This document shows positions 17,996-26,082 of a stretch of 54,072 nucleotides of DNA, in pieces. Position numbers and translations under genes: made by a program. The notes under the pieces are model-generated. The model was given only the letters and a program-made list of their open reading frames with translations, had not been told where the DNA came from and did no database searches. The stretch is from Bacillota bacterium (lineage in GTDB: Bacteria > Bacillota > Clostridia > Lachnospirales > Lachnospiraceae). Positions within the stretch are counted from its first letter, which is position 1. Each line of letters starts with the position of its first letter. The stretch spans positions 1 through 54,072 of the forward strand of contig JAEZGY010000080.1 of NCBI GenBank assembly GCA_023416695.1, read 5' to 3'.

Positions 17996-18838
17996 TTACT
18001 GTAATTTAATTGAATCAACACAGTTGTTCATTAACATAGCAATTGTCATAGGTCCTACCCCACCTGGTACAGGAGTAATGGCACTTACCTTTTTAACAAC
18101 ACTCTCATAATCCACATCACCACAAAGCTTATTATTCTCGTCTCGATGAATCCCTACATCAATAACTACAGCTCCATCTTTTACATATTCTGATGTTATA
18201 AATTTAGGTTTACCAATAGCAACTACAAGAATATCAGCTCTTTTTGTTACCTCAGTAAGATTTTTAGTTCTGGAATGACAGATGGTTACTGTACCATTTT
18301 CACGAATTAACAGAGCTGACATAGGTTTTCCTACAATATTACTTCTTCCAAGTACGACACATTCCTTACCTTCAATGCTGATATTTGAACGTTTTAATAG
18401 CTCAATAACGCCTGCCGGAGTACAAGAAACAAATCCTGGCTGACCGATATTCAAAGCACCAACATTCATAGGATGAAAGCCATCTACGTCTTTTTTAGGT
18501 GATATCGTCTTTATGATAAGGTCTTCGTCAATATGTTTAGGAAGTGGAAGCTGTACTAGAATTCCATTTACATCCTCTCTTTGATTTAGTTGCTCTACCA
18601 AAGCAATTAATTCATCTTCAGTAGTCTCCTCTTTTAACTCATAAGACAAGGACTGAATGCCAATAAATTCACAGGCTTTTTTCTTATTGTTGACATAAAC
18701 AGTAGAAGCAGGATCATTTCCCACCTGGATTACAGCTAAAGTAATTTGTATACCTTGTCCATTTAGGCGCATAACCTTTTCCTTCAACTCTTCTTTTATC
18801 ATGGCTGAAATCATTTTACCATCAATTATCTGAGCCAT
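17996..18838 (-). CDS. folD: Bifunctional methylenetetrahydrofolate dehydrogenase / methenyltetrahydrofolate cyclohydrolase
   Basis: Interconverts 5,10-methylene-, methenyl- and 10-formyl-tetrahydrofolate with NADP. It is 280 aa, normal length. The catalytic YVNNKKKACEFIG (Tyr and Lys), ILVQLPLPKHI, the Rossmann segment VVLGRSNIVGKP and the C-terminal PVPGGVGPMT are all intact. It complements the fhs gene at 26083-27753, giving the formate-to-methylene-THF route in two genes about 7 kb apart. Confidence 0.98.
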   Translation of the reverse strand: MAQIIDGKMISAMIKEELKEKVMRLNGQGIQITLAVIQVGNDPASTVYVNNKKKACEFIGIQSLSYELKEETTEDELIALVEQLNQREDVNGILVQLPLPKHIDEDLIIKTISPKKDVDGFHPMNVGALNIGQPGFVSCTPAGVIELLKRSNISIEGKECVVLGRSNIVGKPMSALLIRENGTVTICHSRTKNLTEVTKRADILVVAIGKPKFITSEYVKDGAVVIDVGIHRDENNKLCGDVDYESVVKKVSAITPVPGGVGPMTIAMLMNNCVDSIKLQ

Positions 18839-18931
18839 TCTCTCACTCCATTCAAGTTTTATTAAATCGCGTTACATAATACATAATCTATATGTATTGT
18901 ATATCAGTTCTCTATAATTTTAAAGATATAT

Positions 18932-18977
18932 TTTAGAGGCAATCATGACATAGTTAATGTCAATGAATGCCTCTAAA
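18932..18977 (-). terminator. Long hairpin between the SPOR amidase gene and folD
   Basis: The outer stem TTTAGAGGCA/TGCCTCTAAA (10 bp) encloses a smaller TGACA/TGTCA stem. It follows the amidase stop on the minus strand and even touches it. The exit sequence AATATATC is not a clear U-tract. Confidence 0.5.
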
Positions 18978-18980
18978 TTT

Positions 18981-19748
18981 TTAACGTTCTATTACAAATG
19001 TCTCATAACCTTCATTGATTAGCTTATCTTCTAACTTTTCAGCTTCTTCGATAGATGAAAAATTACCAACTAAAACAGCTGTGTAACCTCCCATAGGTTC
19101 AATGATAGAATTATATCCTTCATCTAATAATTTGTTTTGCAGATTAACAGCATTTTGGTAATCTTTAAACAACCCTACCTGAATACTATAGGTAACATCC
19201 GTTTTTGTCCCTTCTTTATTCCGGACATATTTTTCAATTGCATCTGCTATTCCACTCACAATACGATTAAATTGCTGGTCAAATATTTTATTATCAGAAT
19301 CAGTATTTATATATCCTACATCTACTAGAACTGCTGGCATATTTGTTTTTCTTAATACTGTGAGATTAGGTTTCACATCAATACCGGCATTCTTAAAACC
19401 AACCTTTTCTAAATTCGCATTAATTTGTTTAGCAAGCTGTTCTTTGTCGTCACCTGCATTATAAATAACGCTACTGACACCGCTGTTGGTATTAGGTAAT
19501 GGACTGGAACTTCTATGCAACGAAACAAATAAGTCTGCATCATCTGCATTTGCTATCTGGGCCTTCTCATTGGGGCTCTGATATACATCATTTACCCTAG
19601 TAAGCTCTGTATCAATCCCTCTTTTTCTTAATTCATTTCCAACTGCTAATGCCAATTTAAGGTTGTCATCCTTTTCTTTTCTATCATTATAAGTGGCCCC
19701 TATGTCGTATCCACCATGACCGGCATCCAAATATACTTCGTATGACAT
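18981..19748 (-). CDS. N-acetylmuramoyl-L-alanine amidase (Amidase_3) with C-terminal SPOR domain, no signal peptide
   Basis: 255 aa. The Amidase_3 domain (1 to about 170) keeps the zinc ligands His11 (DAGHGGYD), Glu25 (KEKDDNL) and His78 (VSLHRSS). The residue expected to be the catalytic Glu in VE-x-GF/Y is Asp143 here (VLVDVGYIN). Residues of about 182-255 form a SPOR-like peptidoglycan-binding domain (YSIQVGLFKDYQNA and VLVGNFSSIEEAE). The protein begins directly in the enzyme fold, with no signal peptide, so it may act inside the cell during sporulation, leave by another route, or be released by lysis. It sits 68 bp after the zinc-ribbon membrane protein gene. Confidence 0.9.
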   Translation of the reverse strand: MSYEVYLDAGHGGYDIGATYNDRKEKDDNLKLALAVGNELRKRGIDTELTRVNDVYQSPNEKAQIANADDADLFVSLHRSSSPLPNTNSGVSSVIYNAGDDKEQLAKQINANLEKVGFKNAGIDVKPNLTVLRKTNMPAVLVDVGYINTDSDNKIFDQQFNRIVSGIADAIEKYVRNKEGTKTDVTYSIQVGLFKDYQNAVNLQNKLLDEGYNSIIEPMGGYTAVLVGNFSSIEEAEKLEDKLINEGYETFVIER

Positions 19749-19816
19749 ACTATTCTCCTTACATATTCTTGTAATATTGTATGCACCGAACTATATTTTG
19801 GCATCTTTATAAAAAC

Positions 19817-21763
19817 TTATTGGTTGGCCGTTACTTCACTAAAACTGTAACCAGTTTTATTTAGGTCTTCAATTAAATCATTAAAGTCGTCTGAATACAG
19901 ATAGGTCTCCGGAGTAGTATAAGTATAAGTTCCATCTATGGTAGATGCAACATTAGTTAATGTAACTATAATATAAAATTCTTTGGTCTGGGTATCGTTT
20001 TTATCGTAATTTGTAACCGTATAAGTACATTTATTAATTACAGCATATATATTATACGGATCATAACCTGGCATTACAGAAAAGTAACGATTTATAATCT
20101 CATTTTGTGCATCAGAAAGTATATAACCATCCCCATAGGTAGAAGTAATATCGGTTTCATAGATGTAATCATCACCATTAACTGTCATCCAATTAGTAAG
20201 CAGTTTAACCATTACTTCATCCAAGCTACTTACAGTCTCAGGTTTTACTTCACTTATGTATTCTCCTTGATTTTCGATTACATAATCTTTTGTCTCTTGG
20301 ATAATGTCATATCCTAATTGTCTCATGTTATCTACATTAAATTCTGCAGTAACTGTAACTGTGTCTCCATTTTTCTTATTATAATAATCGTTAATATAAA
20401 AATATACATTATTTCTAATATCATCTTCACAACCTGAACTATCTACACTAACAGTTAAGTTAGGGGAAACACCTTCATAAACAAGCTGTATATCTCTAAA
20501 GACATCATAGAGTTTAACTTCTTTTAGGCCTTCTACTGTATACTCTTTTTCAAATACACTAGTTGTATATCCATTGTCATTTAAAATACTCTCAGATACA
20601 TCCGCTACTACTGTAACGGTATCTCCATTTTTTAAGTTTGAGGAATCCTCTTTTAGACTATACTGAACATACATATAAGCAAAAGAGTCTACGCTAGAGT
20701 TATTAATACTTGCTGTACCGTAGCCATCTACACCCTCGAAGTTAACGGTAAGGTCTTTGAATAAATCCAACTCAGTTGCTTCCTTTAAGTCTTCCACTGT
20801 AATTTCAAAAGTTGTATTAGAAAACTTAATCTTATAATCGTCAAACTCTTCTTTATCATAATCTAGGGTAACTTTAACCTTGTCACCATTGGATAAGTCT
20901 TCATTATCCTCTACATCAAAATCAAGAGAGGAGATAAGGAATGCTAACTGTAAATCACCATCATCTATACAATCTTCTATTAAGTCAGCAATTTTTTCAC
21001 TTTCTTCATCCAATCCTACATCAGCTCTACCTTTACCATTTACTCCTTCATATGTAACTTTATAAATTTTAGATGCGTCTATTCTAGTAAAGGAGAAATA
21101 ATAAAGTAAAAAGATTCCTACCGCTATTAATGCAAGGAATGCTGCACCAAGACTGGAGAACAGGATAATTCGTTTTTTCTTCTTTTTAGGATCCATTTTA
21201 ACTTTTGGCGGTGTTTGATTCATATTAGAACCATTTGGAGGTACCATTCCTTGATTAGGTATATTCTGACCAGGCATTGGTTCTTGTCCACCATAATAAA
21301 ACTGTTGTTGGTTCGTTTGGCCATAGTCATACTGCCACGGTTGTCCAGGCTGCTGCCATGGTTGACTTGGCTGCTGCCATGTCCCTGCAGGTTGTTCTAC
21401 CTGAGGTTGCTGCCATGCCTCTACAGGTTCCACAATTGGTTGGTAAGCTTCCTCTACCTGAGGCTGCTGCCATGCCTCTGCAGGTTCCACAATTGGTTGG
21501 TTAACTTCTTCTACCTGAGGCTGCTGCCATGCCTCTACAGGTTCCACAATTGGTTGGTTAGCTTCCTCTACCTGAGGCTGTTGCCATGTGCCTATAGGTT
21601 GTTCTACCTGAGGCCGTTGCCATGTGTCAACAGGTTGTTGCCAAGATTGTCCTAGCTCTTCTAATCTATTGCCACAATTTTGGCAAAAAAGCTGTCCCTC
21701 GTTAACTGGTACACCACAGTTAGTACAAAATCGTTTCTTTTGTTGCATATAACCCTCGTCCAT
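19817..21763 (-). CDS. Zinc-ribbon membrane protein with repeats and extracytoplasmic modules
   Basis: 648 aa from the ATG at 21763 (GGAGG 6 nt upstream; another ATG at 21766 is only 3 nt from it). Order: a zinc ribbon with Cys13, Cys16, Cys27 and Cys30; a Gln/Pro/Trp-rich linker with three 19-residue repeats (about 59-118); a basic patch; one membrane helix (about 199-221); then an outer part. That part contains three similar modules of about 90 residues, each beginning with a hydrophobic-YEG/FEG strand and containing a NGD-x-V-x-V turn, plus a distinct C-terminal domain from about 500. The layout recalls zinc-ribbon envelope proteins such as the TcaA/YvbJ type, but I cannot assign a function. 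Confidence 0.88.
   Translation of the reverse strand: MDEGYMQQKKRFCTNCGVPVNEGQLFCQNCGNRLEELGQSWQQPVDTWQRPQVEQPIGTWQQPQVEEANQPIVEPVEAWQQPQVEEVNQPIVEPAEAWQQPQVEEAYQPIVEPVEAWQQPQVEQPAGTWQQPSQPWQQPGQPWQYDYGQTNQQQFYYGGQEPMPGQNIPNQGMVPPNGSNMNQTPPKVKMDPKKKKKRIILFSSLGAAFLALIAVGIFLLYYFSFTRIDASKIYKVTYEGVNGKGRADVGLDEESEKIADLIEDCIDDGDLQLAFLISSLDFDVEDNEDLSNGDKVKVTLDYDKEEFDDYKIKFSNTTFEITVEDLKEATELDLFKDLTVNFEGVDGYGTASINNSSVDSFAYMYVQYSLKEDSSNLKNGDTVTVVADVSESILNDNGYTTSVFEKEYTVEGLKEVKLYDVFRDIQLVYEGVSPNLTVSVDSSGCEDDIRNNVYFYINDYYNKKNGDTVTVTAEFNVDNMRQLGYDIIQETKDYVIENQGEYISEVKPETVSSLDEVMVKLLTNWMTVNGDDYIYETDITSTYGDGYILSDAQNEIINRYFSVMPGYDPYNIYAVINKCTYTVTNYDKNDTQTKEFYIIVTLTNVASTIDGTYTYTTPETYLYSDDFNDLIEDLNKTGYSFSEVTANQ
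21413..21583. repeat. Three tandem 57-bp repeats inside the zinc-ribbon protein gene
   Basis: Near-identical 57-bp units start at 21413, 21470 and 21527, and partial units lie on both sides (for example from 21584). Each encodes a 19-residue Trp-Gln-Gln-Pro-Gln-Val unit. The period is a multiple of three, so copy-number changes keep the frame. Confidence 0.9.
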
Positions 21764-21795
21764 CATAAACCTCCATGTAATTTAATAGATAATTT

Positions 21796-21824
21796 ATTAT
21801 AGCATATTAAAAAAAAATTAACAA
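21796..21824 (-). promoter_or_regulatory. Promoter of the zinc-ribbon protein gene
   Basis: On the minus strand TTGTTA (21824-21819), a 17-bp spacer that is mostly T, and TATAAT (21801-21796) with an extended TGC. The predicted leader is about 25 nt. Confidence 0.75.
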
Positions 21825-21864
21825 TTTTAATAATTAATATTGCCACTCCATCACATGTATGTTC

Positions 21865-21893
21865 TTTACATATACATAATATTTACATATAAT
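21865..21893 (+). promoter_or_regulatory. Promoter of the ferredoxin gene
   Basis: TTTACA (21865-21870), a 17-bp spacer and a perfect TATAAT (21888-21893). An AAGGAGG ribosome site is at 21951-21957, 6 nt before the ATG. The leader is about 65 nt. Confidence 0.75.
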
Positions 21894-21963
21894 GGTTTAC
21901 TATATTTCGTATAAGAGAAACTTGAATACATATACTATTATTGTCATGTAAAGGAGGTTTATA

Positions 21964-22155
21964 ATGAAAGCATATGTAGATAAAGACACTTGCATTTCTT
22001 GTGGCTTATGTCCTTCCACCTGTCCAGATGTGTTTCACTTTGATGCAGATGATAAAGCAGAGGCAATTGATAGCGATATTCCTGAAAATTTAGTAAGTGA
22101 CGCCCAAGATGCTAGAGATGGTTGTCCTGTAAGTGCCATAGATATTAAGGAATAA
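21964..22155 (+). CDS. Single-cluster [4Fe-4S] ferredoxin
   Basis: 63-aa electron carrier. Cluster ligands are CISCGLC followed by a distant CP near residue 54 (DGCPVSAI). A fifth cysteine (STCP) follows the first motif. That is the monocluster pattern of Thermotoga- and Bacillus-type ferredoxins, unlike the 2[4Fe-4S] clostridial type with two CxxCxxC motifs. It is highly acidic. It is a single-gene unit between its own promoter and a strong terminator. The partner enzyme is not indicated by context. Confidence 0.96.
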   Translation: MKAYVDKDTCISCGLCPSTCPDVFHFDADDKAEAIDSDIPENLVSDAQDARDGCPVSAIDIKE

Positions 22156-22194
22156 TTATAATGACATATTATACAGGGAGTAATCAGTCCTTAC

Positions 22195-22229
22195 AAAAAA
22201 AGCTGTTGTATATATACAACAGCTTTTTA
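22195..22229. terminator. Bidirectional terminator between ferredoxin and hydratase genes
   Basis: AGCTGTTGTA and TACAACAGCT with a TATA loop, flanked by an A-run before and a T-run after. The genes converge here, so it serves both. Confidence 0.92.
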
Positions 22230-22237
22230 CCTTATCT

Positions 22238-24523
22238 TTAATTACCAGATTTATAGTAGTTAATAAGACAACCCTCTAGTATGATAGTTCTCTCATCTTC
22301 TGTTAATTCACCTAAGCTTAAATCAAAAGGAACAAGTTCTTCCTTTACTACATAAGCCTTTACACTTGATTCTTTATTAGCAATTACTGTTTTAATATCC
22401 TTTACAAAAATGTAATCCCCATTATCAAATGGCAAATCACCATCTAATACAAAAGGAAGCATACCCCAATTTATAAGATTAGAACGATATCGTTTTGTTG
22501 CGTATTCCTTTGCAATGTTTGCCAGACCACCTAGTACCTTTTGGCAACTAGCAGCTTGCTCTCTTGCAGAGCCGTCTCCTGGTTTTACAGCATAGATTAC
22601 ACTGCCAATTTCTGTGTTTGAAATATCGCATGAAAATTGCTGATTAATCGTTTCTACAACTGTAGTAAGCTCACTGTTTGCACCAAAGATATCTTCTCCA
22701 GCAACACGAGCCTTCTCTGCCTTTTGAATTTCTTTTGCTCTTCCAACATAAGCAGGGTCCTTTCTAGATAACGTAAACTCTGCTAAACCAAGTGGATTAG
22801 AGCGATAAGAGGAAGTCTCTCCTGATGGAATTAATTCATCCGTTGTTGTAACTGGATCATGAATCACAGATACAACTTTCAGTATTAAATCATCTGTAAG
22901 TCCAACCATCTTAGGCCAATCCACAATATTAGGGCCAAATTTTATTGGAGCATCTGTCATTGCCTTTCCAGTTCCGTCATAAACTCTGTTGTCATAAATT
23001 GCTTTATCAAAGAAGTACTTAGGTTTAGTAAAATTAATATCTAAGTCCGTTGCTGGTATTAAATAACCTTGGTTTGCAGCAGTGGCAGCAATTGAACGAG
23101 CGTCCATAAGTGCAACAGAAGCAATTTGTCCACTAGTTATCTTAGAGCCTTCACGATTAGGGAAATTTCTTGTAGAATGACGTATACTTAACCCATTATT
23201 AGCCGGAACATCTCCCGCTCCAAAACATGGTCCACAAAAAGCAGTACGAATGGTAGCACCTGTTGCCATAAGATCAGCTACTCGTCCATTTTTTACAAGT
23301 TCCATAAAGATAGGTTGACTAGCTGGATATACACTTAAAGAAAATTCTTCAGAACCTATATATTTTCCCTTTAGAATATCAGCAGCATCACAAATATTTT
23401 CGAAACCACCACCTGCACAGCCAGCAATTACTCCCTGTTCTACATATAGACGACCATCTCGAACCTTGTCTTTAAGACGGTAAGGAATCTTGTTATCTAA
23501 ACTAATGGCTGCTTTCTTTTCCACTTCATCTAATATATCATATAAATTTGCATTTAATTCTTCTATGCTGTATACATTACTAGGATGAAAGGGCATAGCA
23601 ATCATTGGTTTTACCTTAGATAAATCTACATATACAATGCCATCATAGTATGCAACCCCTTTTGGCGCAAGTTCTTTGTATGCTTCTTTACGACCATGAA
23701 TCTCATAGAACTCTTCCACCATTTCATCTGTTACCCAAACAGAGGAAAGACATGTGGTTTCAGTTGTCATAACATCAATACCAATTCTATAATCAACACT
23801 TAAATTATGTACACCGTCACCGATAAATTCCATTACCTTATTTTTTACAAAGCCATTGGCAAATACAGCTCCAATAATAGCTAAGGCAACATCTTGTGGA
23901 CCAACTCCTTTATGAGGTTTTCCAGTAAGATAAACACCTACTACCTCTGGGCAATTAATGTCATAGGTTCTGCTTAAGAGTTGTTTTACAATCTCAGGCC
24001 CACCTTCTCCAATTGCCATCGTTCCCAATGCACCATAACGAGTATGGCTATCGGAACCCAATATCATAGCTCCACCTTCAGCTAGCATTTCTCTGGCAAA
24101 TTGGTGGATGACTGCTTGATGAGGTGGTACATAGATGCCACCATATTTCTTTGCACAACTCAAACCAAATACATGATCATCCTCATTGATTGTTCCTCCT
24201 ACTGCACAAAGACTATTATGACAATTAGTAAGTGCATATGGAACAGGAAATTCTTTAAGACCTGATGCTCTAGCTGTCTGTAGAATTCCAACAAAAGTAA
24301 TGTCATGAGAAGCTAATTTATCAAATTTAATTTTTAATTTTTCCATATTACCCGAAGTATTATGAGCCTGTAAAATGTTATAGGCTATCGTGTTTTGTTT
24401 GGCTTCTTCTTTTGAGATATCACTTCCGGTTTTAGCTAATAATTGCTCTTTAAAATCATCATTAGCTTCTACTAGCTCTACACCATTTATCAAAAAAGCG
24501 CCTTGATTAAATAGTTTAACCAT
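22238..24523 (-). CDS. Aconitase-superfamily hydratase (YbhJ-like)
   Basis: 761 aa. The iron-sulfur ligands are present: one Cys in IAGCAGGGFEN and the CGPC pair in TAFCGPCFGAGD. Active-site stretches GSDSHTRYGALG, ANNGLSIRHSTRNFPNREGS and the C-terminal swivel-domain region RYRSNLINWGMLPF match the aconitase fold. It is shorter than AcnA (about 890 aa) and most resembles the YbhJ group of putative hydratases, whose substrate is unsettled. It may serve as the citrate/isocitrate enzyme in a clostridium lacking AcnA, but nothing in the neighbourhood proves this. It is a single-gene unit with AGGAGG before the ATG. Confidence 0.9.
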   Translation of the reverse strand: MVKLFNQGAFLINGVELVEANDDFKEQLLAKTGSDISKEEAKQNTIAYNILQAHNTSGNMEKLKIKFDKLASHDITFVGILQTARASGLKEFPVPYALTNCHNSLCAVGGTINEDDHVFGLSCAKKYGGIYVPPHQAVIHQFAREMLAEGGAMILGSDSHTRYGALGTMAIGEGGPEIVKQLLSRTYDINCPEVVGVYLTGKPHKGVGPQDVALAIIGAVFANGFVKNKVMEFIGDGVHNLSVDYRIGIDVMTTETTCLSSVWVTDEMVEEFYEIHGRKEAYKELAPKGVAYYDGIVYVDLSKVKPMIAMPFHPSNVYSIEELNANLYDILDEVEKKAAISLDNKIPYRLKDKVRDGRLYVEQGVIAGCAGGGFENICDAADILKGKYIGSEEFSLSVYPASQPIFMELVKNGRVADLMATGATIRTAFCGPCFGAGDVPANNGLSIRHSTRNFPNREGSKITSGQIASVALMDARSIAATAANQGYLIPATDLDINFTKPKYFFDKAIYDNRVYDGTGKAMTDAPIKFGPNIVDWPKMVGLTDDLILKVVSVIHDPVTTTDELIPSGETSSYRSNPLGLAEFTLSRKDPAYVGRAKEIQKAEKARVAGEDIFGANSELTTVVETINQQFSCDISNTEIGSVIYAVKPGDGSAREQAASCQKVLGGLANIAKEYATKRYRSNLINWGMLPFVLDGDLPFDNGDYIFVKDIKTVIANKESSVKAYVVKEELVPFDLSLGELTEDERTIILEGCLINYYKSGN

Positions 24524-24629
24524 ATTTTCCTCCTTATTACTGTTGCATTAGTAGTAACTCTTAGTTTTTTATTATATAGATTTCCTTATGTAGATGCAAA
24601 TAAAACTTTAAATTTTCTTCATTTACTTA

Positions 24630-24658
24630 TTGTAATAAATGAAGCAGTATATTACAAT
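24630..24658 (+). promoter_or_regulatory. pyrBI promoter with overlapping inverted repeat
   Basis: TTGTAA (24630-24635), a 17-bp spacer and TACAAT (24653-24658). A 9-bp inverted repeat, CTTCATTTA (24617-24625) and TAAATGAAG (24636-24644), straddles the -35 box and could be an operator. No PyrR-type attenuator is visible in the short leader. Confidence 0.6.
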
Positions 24659-24693
24659 ATATAGTTGAAAAATTTAATATCAAGGAGGCATTT

Positions 24694-25614
24694 ATGAAAC
24701 ACATAATAAGTCCTTTGGATTTATCCGTAACTGAACTGAACGATGTTTTATCATTAGCAGAAGACATAATTAAAGACCCGAAGAAGTACTCTCACGTATG
24801 CAATGGTAAAAAACTAGCCACTTTATTTTATGAACCAAGTACTCGAACAAGATTAAGTTTTGAGGCTGCAATGTTAAATCTTGGTGGCAATATTCTCGGT
24901 TTTTCCTCTGCTGATTCCTCTTCTGCATCAAAGGGAGAAAGTGTTGCTGATACCATACGTGTCATCTCAAGCTATGCGGACATATGTGCTATTCGTCATC
25001 CTAAAGAAGGCGCCCCACTTGTGGCAGCCAAATATTCTTCTATTCCAGTAATCAATGCTGGTGATGGTGGTCATAACCATCCTACTCAAACCCTTACAGA
25101 TTTATTAACCATTAAAAATCTTAAAGGAAAACTTTCTGACTTAACAGTTGGCCTTTGTGGTGACTTAAAATTTGGTCGTACTGTTCATTCTCTAATTAAC
25201 GCTTTAGTTCGTTATCCAAATATCAAATTCGTATTAATCTCCCCTGAAGAGCTTAGAGTTCCTGCATATATTCGAGAAGAAGTTTTAGAAGCCAATAACA
25301 TACCTTATGAAGAAGTACAAGTTTTGGATGATGTTATGCCAAGTCTTGACTTATTATACATGACAAGAGTACAAAAGGAACGATTCTTTAATGAGGATGA
25401 TTATATCCGATTAAAAGACAGTTTTATTTTAGATACTGCCAAGATGAAATGTGCAAAACAAGATATGATTGTTCTTCATCCTCTTCCTCGTGTTAACGAG
25501 ATATCTACTGAAGTAGACTCTGATTCTAGAGCTGTATATTTCAAGCAAGCCGAATACGGTGTGTACGTTAGAATGGCACTAATTATGAAGCTATTGGGGG
25601 TAGAATTATGTTAA
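24694..25614 (+). CDS. pyrB: Aspartate carbamoyltransferase, catalytic chain
   Basis: Joins carbamoyl phosphate and aspartate in pyrimidine synthesis. It is 306 aa. The carbamoyl-phosphate motif FYEPSTRTRLSFE, the HNHPTQTLTDL loop and HPLPRVNEI are intact. GGAGG precedes the ATG. It overlaps pyrI by 7 bp, which implies coupled synthesis of the two subunits of a class-B-type holoenzyme. Other pyr genes are not nearby. Confidence 0.98.
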   Translation: MKHIISPLDLSVTELNDVLSLAEDIIKDPKKYSHVCNGKKLATLFYEPSTRTRLSFEAAMLNLGGNILGFSSADSSSASKGESVADTIRVISSYADICAIRHPKEGAPLVAAKYSSIPVINAGDGGHNHPTQTLTDLLTIKNLKGKLSDLTVGLCGDLKFGRTVHSLINALVRYPNIKFVLISPEELRVPAYIREEVLEANNIPYEEVQVLDDVMPSLDLLYMTRVQKERFFNEDDYIRLKDSFILDTAKMKCAKQDMIVLHPLPRVNEISTEVDSDSRAVYFKQAEYGVYVRMALIMKLLGVELC

Positions 25615-26033
25615 ATATTGGTGGATTAAATAACGGAATAGTAATTGATCATATCAAAGCTGGTAAATCTATGGACATTTACCATTACTTGAAATTAGAA
25701 AAATCAGACTGCTGTGTTGCTATTATAAAAAACGCTAAAAGTAATAAAATGGGTAAGAAGGATATTATTAAAATTGAAGGTCCAATCAATGTTGACATCA
25801 ACATGTTGGCAGTATTAGATCATCATCTTACGATAAACATAATAGAAAATGGTATTATTACCATTAAGAAAAATCCTGAGTTACCTTCTGAGGTGACTAA
25901 CATAATAAAATGTAAAAATCCAAGATGTATAACCTCCATTGAACAGGAGTTACCACATCGTTTCCGACTAACAAATAGAGAAAAACGAGTGTATCGCTGC
26001 ATTTACTGTGATGAAGCATTCGATGAAAAATAA
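25608..26033 (+). CDS. pyrI: Aspartate carbamoyltransferase, regulatory chain
   Basis: 141 aa. The N-terminal allosteric nucleotide-binding domain begins GLNNGIVIDHIKAG and contains the KIEG segment. The C-terminal zinc domain has the four cysteines as CKNPRC and CIYC. With PyrB it should form the E. coli-like holoenzyme under CTP/ATP control. Bacillus lacks this subunit; clostridia often have it. Confidence 0.97.
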   Translation: MLNIGGLNNGIVIDHIKAGKSMDIYHYLKLEKSDCCVAIIKNAKSNKMGKKDIIKIEGPINVDINMLAVLDHHLTINIIENGIITIKKNPELPSEVTNIIKCKNPRCITSIEQELPHRFRLTNREKRVYRCIYCDEAFDEK

Positions 26034-26040
26034 CCTTATT

Positions 26041-26075
26041 AAGAAAAACCCCTGTAACTTTACAGGGGTTTTCTT
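26041..26075. terminator. Bidirectional terminator between pyrI and fhs
   Basis: A long stem with a CCCCTGTA/TACAGGGG core and A/T-rich arms (AAGAAAAA and TTTTCTT) closes on an ACTT loop. It lies between convergent stops. Confidence 0.92.
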
Positions 26076-26082
26076 AACATAT

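Noticed and set aside
21413..21583. Direct repeats considered as a CRISPR array
   Set aside because: The units are contiguous without unique spacers and encode an in-frame peptide repeat.
21215..21655. 146-aa plus-strand ORF of Leu/Arg/Pro-rich repeats
   Set aside because: It is the antisense shadow of the 57-bp repeats in the zinc-ribbon gene and has no ribosome site.
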